This document shows, piece by piece, positions 11,646-23,737 of a DNA stretch of 64,000 bases. The stretch lies in the NCBI GenBank assembly GCA_022695795.1, contig MU404070.1, positions 248,001 to 312,000 of the forward strand, written 5' to 3'. Within the stretch, counting starts at the first letter, position 1; every line of letters begins with the position of its first letter. The position numbers and the translations under genes are program-made. The notes beneath the pieces are model-generated. The model was not told where the DNA came from, ran no database searches, and worked only from the letters and a program-made list of their open reading frames with translations. Source of the DNA: Biscogniauxia marginata (lineage: Eukaryota > Ascomycota > Sordariomycetes > Xylariales > Xylariaceae).

Positions 11646-12460
11646 GGTCGCAGGTGGGTGCCGGCGAACTGCTGTTGGGGATATGTTGGGTGTGGTGGTG
11701 GTGGAGAGAAGCCTCTGATCAAGGCGGGGTGATTTGTTTTGATGACCCCGAACCCGACCTGGTCAAATGGAGTGTCAAGGGATGCAAGTGGTTTGCAGAG
11801 TGCTGTGGGCAGCGCAGATGAGGACAATCAGTTGCGCAAGCAATGAATGTGGAGTGGTGTGTGAGTAGAGTCAGGTAAGAGTTACAGAGAGAGGGGAGAA
11901 AAGAATTTGCTTCTCCAAGATCGACCGTTAAGAAGACAAAGGGTTAAAAAAAACACTTCTTGGTTGGTGGGGGGGGAGGAAGAGCGGAAGAAATTATGAT
12001 GCTGCTGGAAACAGCAGAAGAATATGGATTCAGATGGATTTGGTCGCTCTTTCAACCCGCTAGCGGCAGCCTAGCACAGGCTTGGGGGGGCTTAGGCCAG
12101 GTCCCCTTCGCACAGTTAGTGCAGCATTACTCCAACCAGGTGGTGGCAATTCGGCGCACGGGCCACGCACACGAAACCCCGCTGTTGGCCACATGAAAAT
12201 CATGTGACAGCGCTACAGACTCATGGCAAATGTGGGGCTGGTGCTTGTCATTTCTTTGTCCGTCTTCTCCTTAGCTTTTTATCTTAACGCGTGCTGGAAC
12301 GCGTGCATTGCCTGTGCATATTCGAGAAGATGGGCAAAGTTGAAGTATATGCACATACACATAGTCCGTACACACACACATACTCTTAGAAGCAACCCAA
12401 ATCAAATCCAATGTGACACCAAATCAGATCCACCACGTCAAAGAGACTCCCTTTCCCAAA
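11646..12460. promoter_or_regulatory. shared upstream region of importin alpha (-) and pot1 (+)
   Basis: About 815 bp between the two divergent start codons, so both promoters and 5' leaders must lie here. The pot1-proximal part has a CA-rich run (about 12350-12382). I cannot identify specific factor sites and no open frame looks coding. Confidence 0.5.
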
Positions 12461-14676
12461 ATGGCTCCGTGGCAACCATCGGGCCCCTCAGCTCGTGGTA
12501 GGAACACAAGTCACAAGAGAGAACTCCCACCCGGATACAGTAGCATAAAGGATATCCTTGACAACACCTTACCAGCTGGTAGACTCGCAAGTACTATCGG
12601 CTTGGTCAAAGACTTTCGAGCGCCCATTCAAACCCGGGGAGCTGGTAAATAAAATCCGTCTCCCTCGTAGCGCCTTTCATAATGGATGAAGCTAACATTA
12701 TTCTTAAAGACTGGAAAACCACTCTGACTATCTACGACAAGTCTACGGAAGATGATGCTGGTCTTCTCATCAGTATATTCCGGCCAGAAGGCGAGATGCC
12801 GAGACCAGATGCTGGCGACGTGGTGGTGATAATATCGGCCAAGATCCAGCTTTACCGTGGCGAGGTATCTATGCTATCTAGCCGGTCTACCGTTATTCAT
12901 ATCTATGGCGCAAATGAGATACCGAAGCCACCAAAGTCTGCCAAGGGAGCATTGCGTCCACCCTGCCGCCCCAATGACCGGCCTCTCGGAGATAAGGAGC
13001 ACGAATATGTCGCCTGGCTATTCCACTCCATTGACAAAGACGTTATTCCTGACGCAGCCACATTCGATATGCAGGTAGAGCAGTCCCGCAGATCCAGGGA
13101 AAAGTTCTCTACACTGGGCAGCGTTTGCGAAGGCCAGTTCTGCGATGTTATTGTGCAGGTGGTGAAGGAACCGTACGACGAGTTCGACAAGACCACTCTT
13201 TGGGTCTCGGACTACACCGAAAACGACAACTTCTACAAGTTCTCCTGGGATGGGGCAAAAATCTCAGAGGGACGAGACGGTGATCCATATGGGTATGTCA
13301 ACACTAGCATCCAGGCGGCTAGTAATTGGTCCGGCCCCTACGGCAGACGGTCAATGCAGGTCACCTGCTTTGAACCGCACGCTAGTTATATGAAATCGGA
13401 AGTCAAGGTTGGGCAGTGGGTGCGGCTACGAAATCTACAAGTCAAGTTTGGCCACAACATGAACAATCTCGAGGGCTTTTTACGAGAAGATCGTACTTCG
13501 TTTGGCGGACAGCTTCAAGTCGACATACTCGCGACTGACGACCCAGAAAATTGTGATAAAAGACTCAAAGACGCAGTCCGGAGGAAGTTGGACTATGAGA
13601 AAGCCAAGAAGAAACAGCAGAAAAGCTTTGCGGCGACTAATGGCGATGGGGCTAAGCGGAAAGCGGCCGGGGAAGGTGAGATGCAGCCGAACTCAAAGAT
13701 GCGACGAAAGGAGATGCGTGAGGCTGCTATTAGGAAAGCAGAGGAGCAAGATAGAAAGGCCATGGAAAGACTTGGCCTCAATGAGCTCAGTAAGATAGAA
13801 TTCCCTCCCGCGCCAGCAGCCCCTGCTAATAAGAACTCAGTCAAGTGTGAAAGCCAAGATGAACCAGTCACCCCTATATCCTCTATAATAGAACTACCAC
13901 AATGGTCCACCAAGGTAGATGGCCAGGAAGTGACGCTCACCCTACCGTTTGTCTGCGCCAAGTATCGGACGAATGCCCGAGTGGTAGATTTCCATCCCGG
14001 CAGACTTGAAAACTTCGCGGTTTGGCGCAAAACTTCCGAGTCCGACCTACTGTCCGACTATAGTGAGGAGTCCGAGTCTGAATTGGAAGACGATGGCACC
14101 CTTAATCGTTACACAGGGTTCAAGGTGTGGGAATGGCGTTTTGCGTTGCAGCTTGAAGAAGTCGATCCCAAGTCCAAGGGGAAGCTCGCGAGATTCTGGG
14201 TGGTGGTCGACAATATCGAGGCGCAGCTTTTGACTGGTCTCGATGCTTGCGAGTAAGTAATTATCCAACCCAACAACTAAGCATACGAGCGATTACAGTA
14301 TTTCCTTTCCCCCCTCCCTTTCCTGCGCACGCACAGGAACTACACTAATCCTAAACGCTCATCTAGTCTCCGCGCCGCCCCAGACGATCTGAACACTCTC
14401 CGCGAGCAGCTCTTCAAGCTCTGGGGCAACCTCGAGGAGCAGAAACTCGCGGAGCAGCAGCGAAACCAGAAACGCGTCGCCGCGAAACAGCCACCCGAGA
14501 GCTCACCCCTCAAGGAAAAAAATAACGACATGAAGGTGTCGAATAAGCCCTTCTCGTGCTGCGTCCGCCAATACGGTGTGAAGGTGCATGAGTCAGATCC
14601 GCGCAGGGCGAATGCGGGCGAGGACAAGCGCTGGGTGAGGATGTTCGCGCTCTTCGGAACGAAGATCAGTATGTGA
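12461..14676 (+). CDS. pot1: Protection of telomeres protein 1 (Pot1)
   Basis: Exons 12461-12644, 12710-14252 and 14367-14676 encode 678 residues; introns are 65 and 114 bp. The start is the first ATG in the frame (CAAAATGGCT). Splicing of intron 1 joins FRAPIQTRGA to DWKTTLTIYD, reproducing the conserved start of the Pot1 first OB-fold, which grips single-stranded telomeric DNA. A second OB-like region follows (about residues 160-290, with LWVSDYTENDNFY and WVRLRNLQVKFG). A Lys/Arg-rich linker follows at about residues 305-370. The third exon ends with CCVRQYGVKV and WVRMFALFGTKI. In this family the protein caps chromosome ends, blocks end fusion and regulates telomerase as part of shelterin. 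The third-exon junction is supported by frame and by its Pot1-like tail, but the acceptor at 14366 is my choice among nearby AGs. Confidence 0.9.
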
Positions 14677-16072
14677 TTTTCGGGATGAACTACGATCCAA
14701 AACATCTCCACCATCATCCTTCTCCGCCTGACCGGGGCCGAACATTTTATAATTTCCTCGGCAATGGAGAGAAGAAGTAAAAAGAAAAAAAACCCCCGAA
14801 CGCATTGGGAAGGACTGGAAAAGACGAAAGTGGTAACGGAATAAATTACGGCGTAAATAAGGAAGCGGGCAAGGAGTCAGCTTTGGAGACGGTATTTGTT
14901 TTGGTTTGTGTTCGTAAACTGCATGTATACCCTGTTGATGTGTGTTTGTATGGACCGGAAAAAGTTCCTCTGCGAAGCTGTTTGGTTGTAGCTGAGATGT
15001 CTTAACGTGAATCTTGGGGCGAGGAGGGATGGGGGATGATGGGAAAGGAAGCTAATGAGTGAGGAATAAGGTATATAGATATGCCTTACCTTTAATCAAG
15101 TGTGCTCCTTTTTGACCTACGTACCTATGGTATATAATATTATACCAACACTCTACTACAAGTGTAATACCATATCTGGAAAACGATGATGAGGTAGGCA
15201 AGGTCTTTAGCATGGCACGGGTGAAATCTTTTTTTCAACCAACGTATCACTAGAGAGAGTTCGCCGGAAATATGTGTACGTGTATGTGTGTATGTGTACA
15301 TGTATACCTACTATGCTCATCTCAGAAAAAAAAAGTAGCAGGATATTTCAAAGCTACGTAACTTATCCATCCCTCCGGTAGACTAATCTGATGATTAGTC
15401 AGTTCTCTCTCTCTCTCTTTTCGCGATATCCATACATCTATCAATAACTTAAAAACATACCATTACAGGCAATAAATCAGAGTCGTAAAAGGGGGAGGAG
15501 GGTGGATAGGCTAAGAAAAGGGGGACGGACAACATGACTTTCGCCGTGTATCAATCGATTAAAGTTATACACATAAGAAGAATGCGAGTTAAAACAAGCA
15601 AAGTCCCAAACACGAAGAAAAACCTACCCCCTTTCTCCTATTCGTTTCTTTCTTTCCTGAAAGATAAATGCAATCGATCAAATCTAACCTAGCCACACCT
15701 CATCAGCTCTCCATCTCGGAATAAGACAGAAACAAGCAGGCAACAGCAAATCACAAAAATATTGAATAAGAGTAAGAGATATGGGAGGAACAGATTTATC
15801 TTTGGCCCCCTCTTCCCCCCCTTTCCCCCTTTCTCTCACTAAAAACCCTCCTCCCCCCTCTCCCTTTCCCCAGTTCCCTTTTAACACCGTCATGCAAAGA
15901 AAACAGCTTGGAACAACAGGTAGATAAAATTTCGAGGGGAAAAAAAAGCCCCCCCACTCCCCCCTATCATGTACAAAAACGCTTCCCGTCGCGCCCAACA
16001 GAGAGAGACACACTTTCATTCATTGTCTGTTATTTTGGCTTCATTTCACACGCAAAATTTTTTGGGGTTTTC
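14677..16072. other. intergenic region between convergent pot1 and scc3
   Basis: About 1.4 kb of AT-rich, homopolymer-rich DNA holding both 3' ends. There is a TG/TA alternating tract around 15272-15306 and a CT run near 15407-15420. No gene is apparent; the frames at 15684-16019 and 15908-16510 are low-complexity or shadows of scc3. Confidence 0.6.
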
Positions 16073-19000
16073 TCAGTCGCCCAAGACCCCGTCCTCATCC
16101 TCGTCCATCTGGTCATTGTTGCCCACTGGCCGCTCCTCCTCCTCGTCGTCCTCGATCGGGTCGTCGAGCAGAAGCTCGCGCCGCCTCAGGTCCTCGACGG
16201 TGCCCTCCTCGGGTTCCATGTCGTCGAAGGGGTCGTCGGCCATCGGGTTTCTCTCGTGCTCCCCAATAATGTCGTCGTCTTCGTCGTCGTCGATCACCAG
16301 TTCCGCGCTGATGGCCGGTTTCTTGGTGGCCTCCTTGCCCTTCCCCTTTGCCGCGGGCTTCTTCTTCCCGCCGCGGAGTTCGCGCACGTGGTCTTCGTCG
16401 AGGTAGGCCACGACCTCTCTGAAGTTCGGCCCGAGCTTGGTCTTATTCCGGTTGAGCCGCTTTCGAAGCTTGCCCGCTTGCGGGCCGCTGTCATCCAGAG
16501 TCTTAGCTAGGATTGCTAGGACGAGTTTGCCTGTGAGTTCGCAGAGGATCTTCTCGGCCTTCAATTCAGCAGCGAGGCGTTCCTGTTCTGTTAGGTCTTC
16601 GTCCTCGTCATCTTCTGGTGGTAGCTCATCATCCAAAGGATCCTCGTCGTCAGTGGGATCGTTGAGCGTCTTCTTGGATCGCTTTGCGTACGCACGCTCC
16701 GCAGCATCAAAGATAGGTATAATCTCCTGGGTGATTAGGTCAGGGGGTATTTTCTCGAGAAGAGGACGTAGCTTCCCGTATTTCGTGGCTTGCGGGCCGT
16801 TAACTGCGCCGCGCAAGAATACGAACAATCCACAAATATCGCAGGCGCTGCCGAGGGCGAAGAGACGAAGATCATCATTGAAGCCTCGAGAGGAGAAAGT
16901 TTGTATCACATGTGTCATCAAGTCTTTGCGCAAGATGACTAGTTCGTCCAGGTCGTCATTTGGTATATCTTCATTATTTTCGATAGCGTCCCGCAATCTC
17001 CGCACTTTCCACATCAAGTAGAACTGGCAACACTTGATTGCTAGAGCAACAATTTCGTCCTCGGCATCGTCAAGGTCATCGTCTGGTTCTTCTAGAATAC
17101 CGCGATGTACGATCCCAGTGAGAATCTTGATGGCCGGCTGGTCGGAGTCGATGGAGGCACCAGGAGCTTCGAGGGTCTCCACACAATCCGAAATACTACC
17201 CAACTTGCTAATCTTCATCAGAGTCTGAGAGAGATCTGTAAGTGCCGCTCGGTCGAGGTTGCCTCGAGCCGAGAGCTCACAAATCTTATCAATATTCCTC
17301 AGAGAGTTGATAGAGTTATCCCATAGGACTGCCAGTTTGTTGTCGGTCAGTTCTTCTAGCTCTTCGTATTGTCTGGCATGGATGAACGCCGCCGCCGCTT
17401 CGTTGAGTAGGCCCTGGTCGACATGTCGATTGAATTGAGTTGTAATCTCGTCTAGGAGCTTTTCGTAGGTGGCCGAGTTTTGACGAAGCTGCTGAAATAC
17501 ATCTAGATCTAGGAAATGCTCCAAGCGGAGAACGGTAGCCGCCATTGCAGGATCTGATCCGAATTTGTTCAGCAAACGGGGAATGACACCGGCCAGCTGC
17601 ATTCCAGCATCTTCCTGGGCTTCAGAGTCGAGTCTGGCAGCTCTCTTCTTATTCCTCTCATGCTCCGAAGACGGGGCGAGGCTCTCCTTAACTGCAGTGG
17701 CTAGGACTTCAAGCAGGATAGCTTCCTCGCGAGGTTCAGGAGCGACAGCCTTTTTCGTTGCGGCCTCTATCGAGTTCGTCTTTGATGCTGATCTCGATTT
17801 TGAGCTTGTTGTGTGATCGAACAAGAGGTATCCGGCAAGAACTCGCCAGTTGTTGACCTCGGGTATCCTCTCGTAGAGTACTTGGGCTGCTAACGCAATC
17901 CGGGACTCGGGTATGTTCGCGTTGACAACATCTGCTGCTACATCTAGTCCATGTCTTATCTCATCTTGCTCTTCATCTAGTTGGCCATCGTACACGGCTA
18001 AGTTCTCTGCCAGAGCCTTGATATTGATCCAATCCTTTCGGAGTGAATCATAGTCGTCTTCGTCGTCATCTCCAAAGACCTCATCTAATGCATCACTGCC
18101 ACCGATTTCATCGATTTTGTTATCGATGAATTCTTGCACCAACTCGGCAAAGAACCCCACGACAGCCTTACGAATCCTTATTTCGGAATCGAAGAGAAGT
18201 TTGCTGATGGAGTCTACTTCTTCAGGTTCCAGCATACCAGATGCTCGCAGGATATCGACAACAGAAACTGCGGCAACGCGCACAGAAGTCTCGGAATCCT
18301 TGGTTGCCATTTCGACCAACCGAGGTCGGAACCTATCGATAAAATGCGCCAGCTTTTCTGCGTCTCGCTTCAGAACTCTCGCCAACTGCTTGAGAACTTC
18401 TTGCCGCGTAGTGACGTTGACGTCAGATAGCAGCCATCCAAGGTATCGCAAATACTCGGGTGACATATACACAGTCGGCAGGGTACAAACCCAGGTACCA
18501 AGAGCCTCAATACACTCAGCGCGAATCTTCGGATCAATATCGCGGTACCGGTGAACAAAGACGACATCGAATAAGTCCTTGACCTTTACGTCTACAAATT
18601 CGCGGTTCTCGTTCGCAGTATCAAGAGCCTTCTTCGTGTTTTCGACGAGAGTCTTGTTCTTGCCTCTACGACTGGACTCGGCCTGAAGGGCCTGGTTTGA
18701 TTTTGTGATCCGGTCATCCAGCTGTTTCGTCACTTCTATCAATGACGTAAGTATCGATAGTCCAACCGTTGTCGCCGTGTGTCTAAAAGGCCGCAAGGCA
18801 GAGGAGGACATGATGCCAACCCATCGGTGGATGTTATCGAGCAGACTCTCATCATTGTATAGGACATCGGTCTGGTGAAGCACGCTGACCAAGGACTCAA
18901 AGAATCCAACGAGTAGCTCCCGGAAATTCTTGCTGCTTTTTGCTCTTGAAATTAGGGGGTAATCCGAAATACTAGTCTAGTATAAAATGTCAGTATCGTG

Positions 19001-19791
19001 AAACATGATTCGACTTAAGAAAGGGTGGTTGCGCACTTGTTCATACGCCTCCTCTAACTCTGATAGTTTATTCGCCGAATTCTCCGGGTCTCGAATATCG
19101 TCATCTGTCAATTGTTGCTCACACCCAGCCGCAAGCAAGACGCAGTTGATAAGTTCGGTCAGTGCTTTGGCGTTGTCGGTTTGATACCGCTGGAACCAGT
19201 GGGCAGCCACGTCGTCAGGGGAATGGCCAGAGCCAAAAACCTCAGCTAAGTTATGTGTCAGCACGTCGCTCAGTGAAGCGTGCACTATGGCCGTATCTCA
19301 TTCTTACAGTATAGGTCATCGCCATCACGTCTTGCGATCGCGACTCGCACAGTCTTCTTGGGTCGATTCGGGAGTTTCACGGCCGACGCACTCGAAGCAG
19401 AGGCAGAAGCGGCAGGCACATTGCCATTGACCTTAGCCCTCTTCGCCACGGGCTTTTTCAGACGAGACTTCTGGCTCGATCTGGATTTCTTGGATCTCGA
19501 AGCCGGCTCATGTTCAGAGTCATCATCCTCTTCCTCGTCCTCGTCGCTCGGCTCTTGTTCTACCTCTTCTTCGGGGATTAACCCCTCGTTCTCGGCATCC
19601 TCATCGTGTTCGGCACCTCTCTTGCGCTTGGAGGAGGAATGATCGGGCTGGGAGGAATGCGGCTCGGGAGAGAACTTCTGGGGGGGTCGCACGACGCGTC
19701 GAGATCTTCGTCGCGACGCATCGGGGGCGGCGGGAGATGAGCTTGCGTTGTTGTCTGATGTCTCCATGAGGGGCAATCGTGAAGGTGACAT
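16073..19791 (-). CDS. scc3: Cohesin subunit Scc3/Psc3 (STAG/SA family)
   Basis: Exons 19791-19308, 19245-19037 and 18976-16073 encode 1198 residues; introns are 62 and 60 bp. The N-terminus is disordered and basic/acidic (RRRSRRVVRPPQKF, then an acidic DEDEEEDDDSEHE run). The STAG domain and the stromalin conserved region follow, the latter at about residues 360-440, including KVKDLFDVVFVHRYRD, ECIEALGTWV and YLRYLGWLLSD. The long HEAT-like helical body ends in a strongly acidic tail (about residues 1130-1198). Scc3 binds the kleisin Scc1/Rad21 and is needed to load and hold cohesin on chromatin for sister-chromatid cohesion. ATGs at 19791 and 19767 are both in frame before the conserved part; I keep the upstream one. 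The gene is divergent from ureD. Confidence 0.95.
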
Positions 19792-20408
19792 GTGGAAGTG
19801 TTCAATGCGACGCGACCATTTCCTGCTGGCAGAGGTGTAGACGCTCAGGTGGGAATGTTGACAAGAAGGCGCGTGGTGGGGAGGGAAGACGGGAGGACGG
19901 ACGATGGAGCGTGTTCAATCAAAAATTAGGACGGGGGTTGACAGGTGGTCCAAGCGTCACTCCATCTACACTACCGTAAGTACCTGGTATGTGGGGTGGT
20001 CAATGCACCAAGGCCTAGGACTAACATCAATATAACCTACACTCCCTTAGGTAGTGAGTGTACAAGCGCACTAAAACCACTCATTGGTCACCTGTGTTCT
20101 TGAACTGATAAGCCCGAAGCTAAGGTACATATGCACATATTCGATGTGTATGTACCTATTGGCTGTAACATACATGTAATCAGTAGGTAAAAGTACGGTA
20201 CTTGTACTTGTATGAATTGCGATACCCTCCTTTTCTTCTTGTTGTTCGAATTATTAGACTTCACTTGAATAAATATGAGCAGTTCATATTTACAATACAC
20301 GTGCAAGTAAATCAAATTTCTGACCTATCATAGACCGATATGGGTTAATCTCACAAAATTATCTATCAGCCTTGCATTTCCCCATCTTACCTTGTCTCCG
20401 AGTTCGAG
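19792..20408. promoter_or_regulatory. shared upstream region of scc3 (-) and ureD (+), with GATA motifs near ureD
   Basis: 617 bp between divergent starts. On the ureD side I see a GATAAG core at about 20107-20112 and, on the other strand, TGATAG/AGATAA cores near 20325-20330 and 20359-20368. Such HGATAR sites are what AreA/NIT2-type nitrogen regulators bind, so nitrogen control of ureD is a plausible inference only; short GATA sites also occur by chance. Confidence 0.4.
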
Positions 20409-21401
20409 ATGATGTCGCCTTTCCCAAAGTCGTCGTCAAAACCCGGCGAAGGGCGCATTGTGGTGAAGCTGTCCCCGAACAAGGTCTCCGCCCTTGAGAA
20501 CATCACATATCAGTATCCCCTGAAGCTCATATCGCCATCTTCCTCCGCCGAGCAGGGGAGTGTGCTGGTCTTTCTCCTATCGTACGGGGGAGGCCTTGTT
20601 GGCGGAGACCGAGTCAACCTCTCCGTAGAGGTCCAACCAAACGCTCGACTGAGCATCGTGACGCAGGGACACACCAAAGTCTTCCAGTCTGTGACTCCAG
20701 ACATCGTAACTAGACAGAAGTTACAAGTCGACATCAGGAGGGGAGCCGCGCTTTGTCTTCTCCCAGATCTCGTCCAGCCGTTTGAAAGAAGTGTCTATGA
20801 GCAAATCCAGATCTTTAAGTTAACCAGTGGCGCATCCCTGTGCCTGTTGGATTGGGTAACCCAAGGGCGCACAGCTCGAGGCGAAAACTGGAGTCTGACG
20901 CGTTGGGTCGGACGCAACGAAGTATGGACGTCGACTGAGGCCGGAGATCTAAAGAGCCGGCTCCTCGTGAGAGATGCCGTCATTCTTGACGGCGCACCGG
21001 GGCCTACACAATCACAATCTCTCCGGGACTCTATGCATGGCCATGCGATAATTGGAACCCTAGTTCTCAGGGGACCGATGACAAAAAGCCTTGGCGAGTT
21101 CTTCCTGGCTGAATTTTCTGCATTACCTCGGTTGGGTGCTCGAGATTTCCGAAGCACCGAGGCGCGCGAGAAGGAAGAGGCAGCTCCTCGCTCCTCGCTC
21201 GACCGTTGGCGGGCTGCGAGGCTCGAACAGGAGAAAGATATGGAAATCCTCTGGTCGGCCGCCAATATTCGCGGCTGCATCGTTGTGAAATTTGGCGCAG
21301 CTACTGTTGAAGCTGGCCGGAACTGGATAGCATCGATGCTACTCCAAGAAGGTAGCATCGAACGCAATTTCGGCGAACAAGCTTTAATGTGTGTTCGATA
21401 G
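20409..21401 (+). CDS. ureD: Urease accessory protein UreD
   Basis: A single-exon gene of 330 residues. The sequence fits UreD/UreH: LVFLLSYGGGLVGGDRVNL near residues 53-71, then VTQGHTKVFQS, LLPDLVQPFERSVYEQ and LDWVTQGRTARGE, in the order expected for the family. UreD acts with UreF and UreG as the chaperone complex that inserts nickel into urease, so the gene belongs to urea use as a nitrogen source; the urease and the other accessory genes are not in this window. Two ATGs are adjacent at 20409 and 20412; either gives essentially the same protein. It is followed by RPC4 on the same strand after 614 bp. Confidence 0.95.
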   Translation: MMSPFPKSSSKPGEGRIVVKLSPNKVSALENITYQYPLKLISPSSSAEQGSVLVFLLSYGGGLVGGDRVNLSVEVQPNARLSIVTQGHTKVFQSVTPDIVTRQKLQVDIRRGAALCLLPDLVQPFERSVYEQIQIFKLTSGASLCLLDWVTQGRTARGENWSLTRWVGRNEVWTSTEAGDLKSRLLVRDAVILDGAPGPTQSQSLRDSMHGHAIIGTLVLRGPMTKSLGEFFLAEFSALPRLGARDFRSTEAREKEEAAPRSSLDRWRAARLEQEKDMEILWSAANIRGCIVVKFGAATVEAGRNWIASMLLQEGSIERNFGEQALMCVR

Positions 21402-22015
21402 CAATAGATCTCCCTGCCGGGCTCTCAAGTATATGTGGACCGATTCTTCGCTTATATAGGTATTGTTGGAAGTTGTGCAGTGCGTGTTAGAACTCCCTCC
21501 TTACCTGCGCATCTCTGGGATGATATGATGGCTGGTGTATACCATAAGAAGACCAGATATGCACCAGATTAGATAGCACAGAGCTACTCTCTATGAATAA
21601 CAAAATAAGTAGAAAGTGACGACTTATAGACCTTCGCGCCGTGATCCTATTCCTATCTCCATGGCTACAATATATGGGTTAAGTGGCCAGATGTCGACCA
21701 GGTGTCTACCAGGTGTGGGGCCAAGTGTCTGAATCTGGCAACCATGTACCTATGTCATCTTGGTCCATAACGTACCTGGACCTCGTGTACTCTGTTTTGT
21801 ACCTGTACTACCTGTGTACAACCGGTACGCAGGTACGTACCTTGTTCAATCGTGCCCCACCACCCCACACTCTTCAAAGCTCTCTTCAAAGCTGAAGTTC
21901 GGCCCCACCATAAACTTTTCAGCCATCTGCTCTGTGAATCATCTCTCTGGATTGCATATACCATCGGAGATTTTATTTTAATAAATCTACAACCGCATTG
22001 CAAGTGGTCTAAGCT
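21402..22015. other. intergenic region between ureD and RPC4
   Basis: 614 bp containing the ureD 3' end and the RPC4 promoter. A stretch at 21770-21845 is rich in GTAC/ACCTGT-type words. I see no gene. Confidence 0.55.
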
Positions 22016-23737
22016 ATGCCTCCTAGAGGTTCGCGTGGAGGTCGGGGAAGGGGCAGCAGAGGCGGCCGCGGTGCTGCTCCTCCTACCTCCTCTAATAGAG
22101 CCTCGCTCGATGAAGCTTCATCACAAAATAACCCACAACAAGAAGAGTCTTCAAATGCTGCTGCGGTACCACAGAATGTGCCTGCTGAAGGGACGGCTTC
22201 AGGTGGCCAAGACAGCCGTCCTACCCCAGCCAGTCCACGGCAGTCGCAGACTCCTAGTGCCCCCACACGAGGAAGTCGTTTCAAGCCTAAAAATGTCCGG
22301 AGAGACGCAGCAGAGCGGCAAAGGCTAGAAGAAGAGAGAAATCGCGATCTTGCCTCCAAGATCAGGGCTGAAGAACGCGAGTTGCGGGCAGAAGAGCGAC
22401 GGACCAGGAGGGGGCGAGGACGAGGTGACATGTCGCAACGTGGACTTATCAGGAGAACTGTCACCGCGACTGGGCCGTTTTCTGCAATATCACAAGGTAT
22501 TATACATTACAAGTGGCCCGTGCCCACTCATTTTGCTAACTCGTACGCAGAGAACGTCAAGGACGGCTTTGGTCGTGGCACCTGGGGATGGGGTGCGAGA
22601 GCTTCTGGATCCAAGAGTGAGAATGATTCACAATTCCGCATCCGATATCAGCCCAGACGAGAGAATGAGCCTCGAGTAAACATTGACCTCCTCAATGGAC
22701 TCACGGATGGTCATGCAGAAGATGGCACCCCTCTTTACCAGCCGTCTCGTTACAGTCAGAAGTCAACTGGTAATCTCCCTGTTGGTCTTCTCCGGATGCA
22801 GCATGAAGAGGCAGAGGTGAAAGTCAAAACCCAGGCTGAACTCGAAGAAGAGGATCGCCAATCATCCGATGATGAAGATGGCTTGTTTGTTGACTCACCG
22901 ACTAGAGATCCTCGAGATACGGGGATCAATGACGACAATGAAGTCTGGCATGCCGCCCCGAAGAGTCAGGTCACGGTGAAAACTGAACCAGGTACGGAAC
23001 CGGAATCTGAGGATGTCAATATGGCCGATATTCCTGCAGCGGAACCAAAAGCACCCCCGTCCCCCGAGGTAAAGAAGAAACCAATTGTCAATGAAGACGG
23101 CATCGCGACAGAACAGGCTATCATAGAAAAGAAGAAGCGAAAGGAGAAAAAGAAGGCCCAAGACCCGGAATTCATGCACACCGTACTTGATCTAGAGAGT
23201 TTAATACGGGGACTGAGCTTCGCTCCTCCGGCTGAAGGCCAGGAGGGACAGGAGGGACAGGAGAAAGACGACCAACTATTTTTATTCCAAATGCCCCCCA
23301 TTCTTCCACCGCTAGGAAGCCCGACGAATGGGTTGAATAGAAGGAGTGAGGAAATCGATCTCACGTCAGACAAAAACGATGCCGATACAAAGGTGAAAGT
23401 CGAAGAAGGCACCGAAATATCACAGTCGGCGTTCGGCGATCTTCCAGCCGAAGGCGGCTACGTGGGCAAGCTCAACGTGCGCAAATCTGGCAAGGTAGAA
23501 TTCGACTGGGGTGGTACGACCCTAAACCTCGGTATGGGAACCGAGACGGAGTTCTTGACATCTGCTATCATGCTTGAGCAGCATGAGAACCCGGATGACC
23601 CCGAAGAAAGCACAGGGTTTGCCTATGGCATGGGCCAAGTTATGGGCAAGTACGTATTGACTCCGATCTGGGATGACGAGAAAGAGTGGGATCCCAGCCT
23701 CGATGAGATATGCGGTAATGATGAAGTTCCTTCATGA
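22016..23737 (+). CDS. rpc53: DNA-directed RNA polymerase III subunit RPC4 (Rpc53)
   Basis: The frame is open for 573 codons, but 22497-22550 looks like a 54-nt intron: donor GTATTA after CACAAG, branch site TGCTAAC, acceptor TACGCAG. Removing it leaves 555 residues with the frame unchanged. The N-terminus is Arg/Gly-rich (RGSRGGRGRGSRGGRG), then a basic charged helix, and the C-terminal domain has YVGKLNVRKSGKVEFDWGG and later GMGQVMGKYVLTP, the RPC4 signature where the subunit docks with Rpc37. This subcomplex helps Pol III open promoters, terminate and reinitiate on tRNA and 5S genes. Acidic and Lys-rich stretches and a short EGQ repeat (about residues 407-417) lie between. The stop is at 23735-23737. 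Confidence 0.88.
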   Translation: MPPRGSRGGRGRGSRGGRGAAPPTSSNRASLDEASSQNNPQQEESSNAAAVPQNVPAEGTASGGQDSRPTPASPRQSQTPSAPTRGSRFKPKNVRRDAAERQRLEEERNRDLASKIRAEERELRAEERRTRRGRGRGDMSQRGLIRRTVTATGPFSAISQGIIHYKWPVPTHFANSYAENVKDGFGRGTWGWGARASGSKSENDSQFRIRYQPRRENEPRVNIDLLNGLTDGHAEDGTPLYQPSRYSQKSTGNLPVGLLRMQHEEAEVKVKTQAELEEEDRQSSDDEDGLFVDSPTRDPRDTGINDDNEVWHAAPKSQVTVKTEPGTEPESEDVNMADIPAAEPKAPPSPEVKKKPIVNEDGIATEQAIIEKKKRKEKKKAQDPEFMHTVLDLESLIRGLSFAPPAEGQEGQEGQEKDDQLFLFQMPPILPPLGSPTNGLNRRSEEIDLTSDKNDADTKVKVEEGTEISQSAFGDLPAEGGYVGKLNVRKSGKVEFDWGGTTLNLGMGTETEFLTSAIMLEQHENPDDPEESTGFAYGMGQVMGKYVLTPIWDDEKEWDPSLDEICGNDEVPS

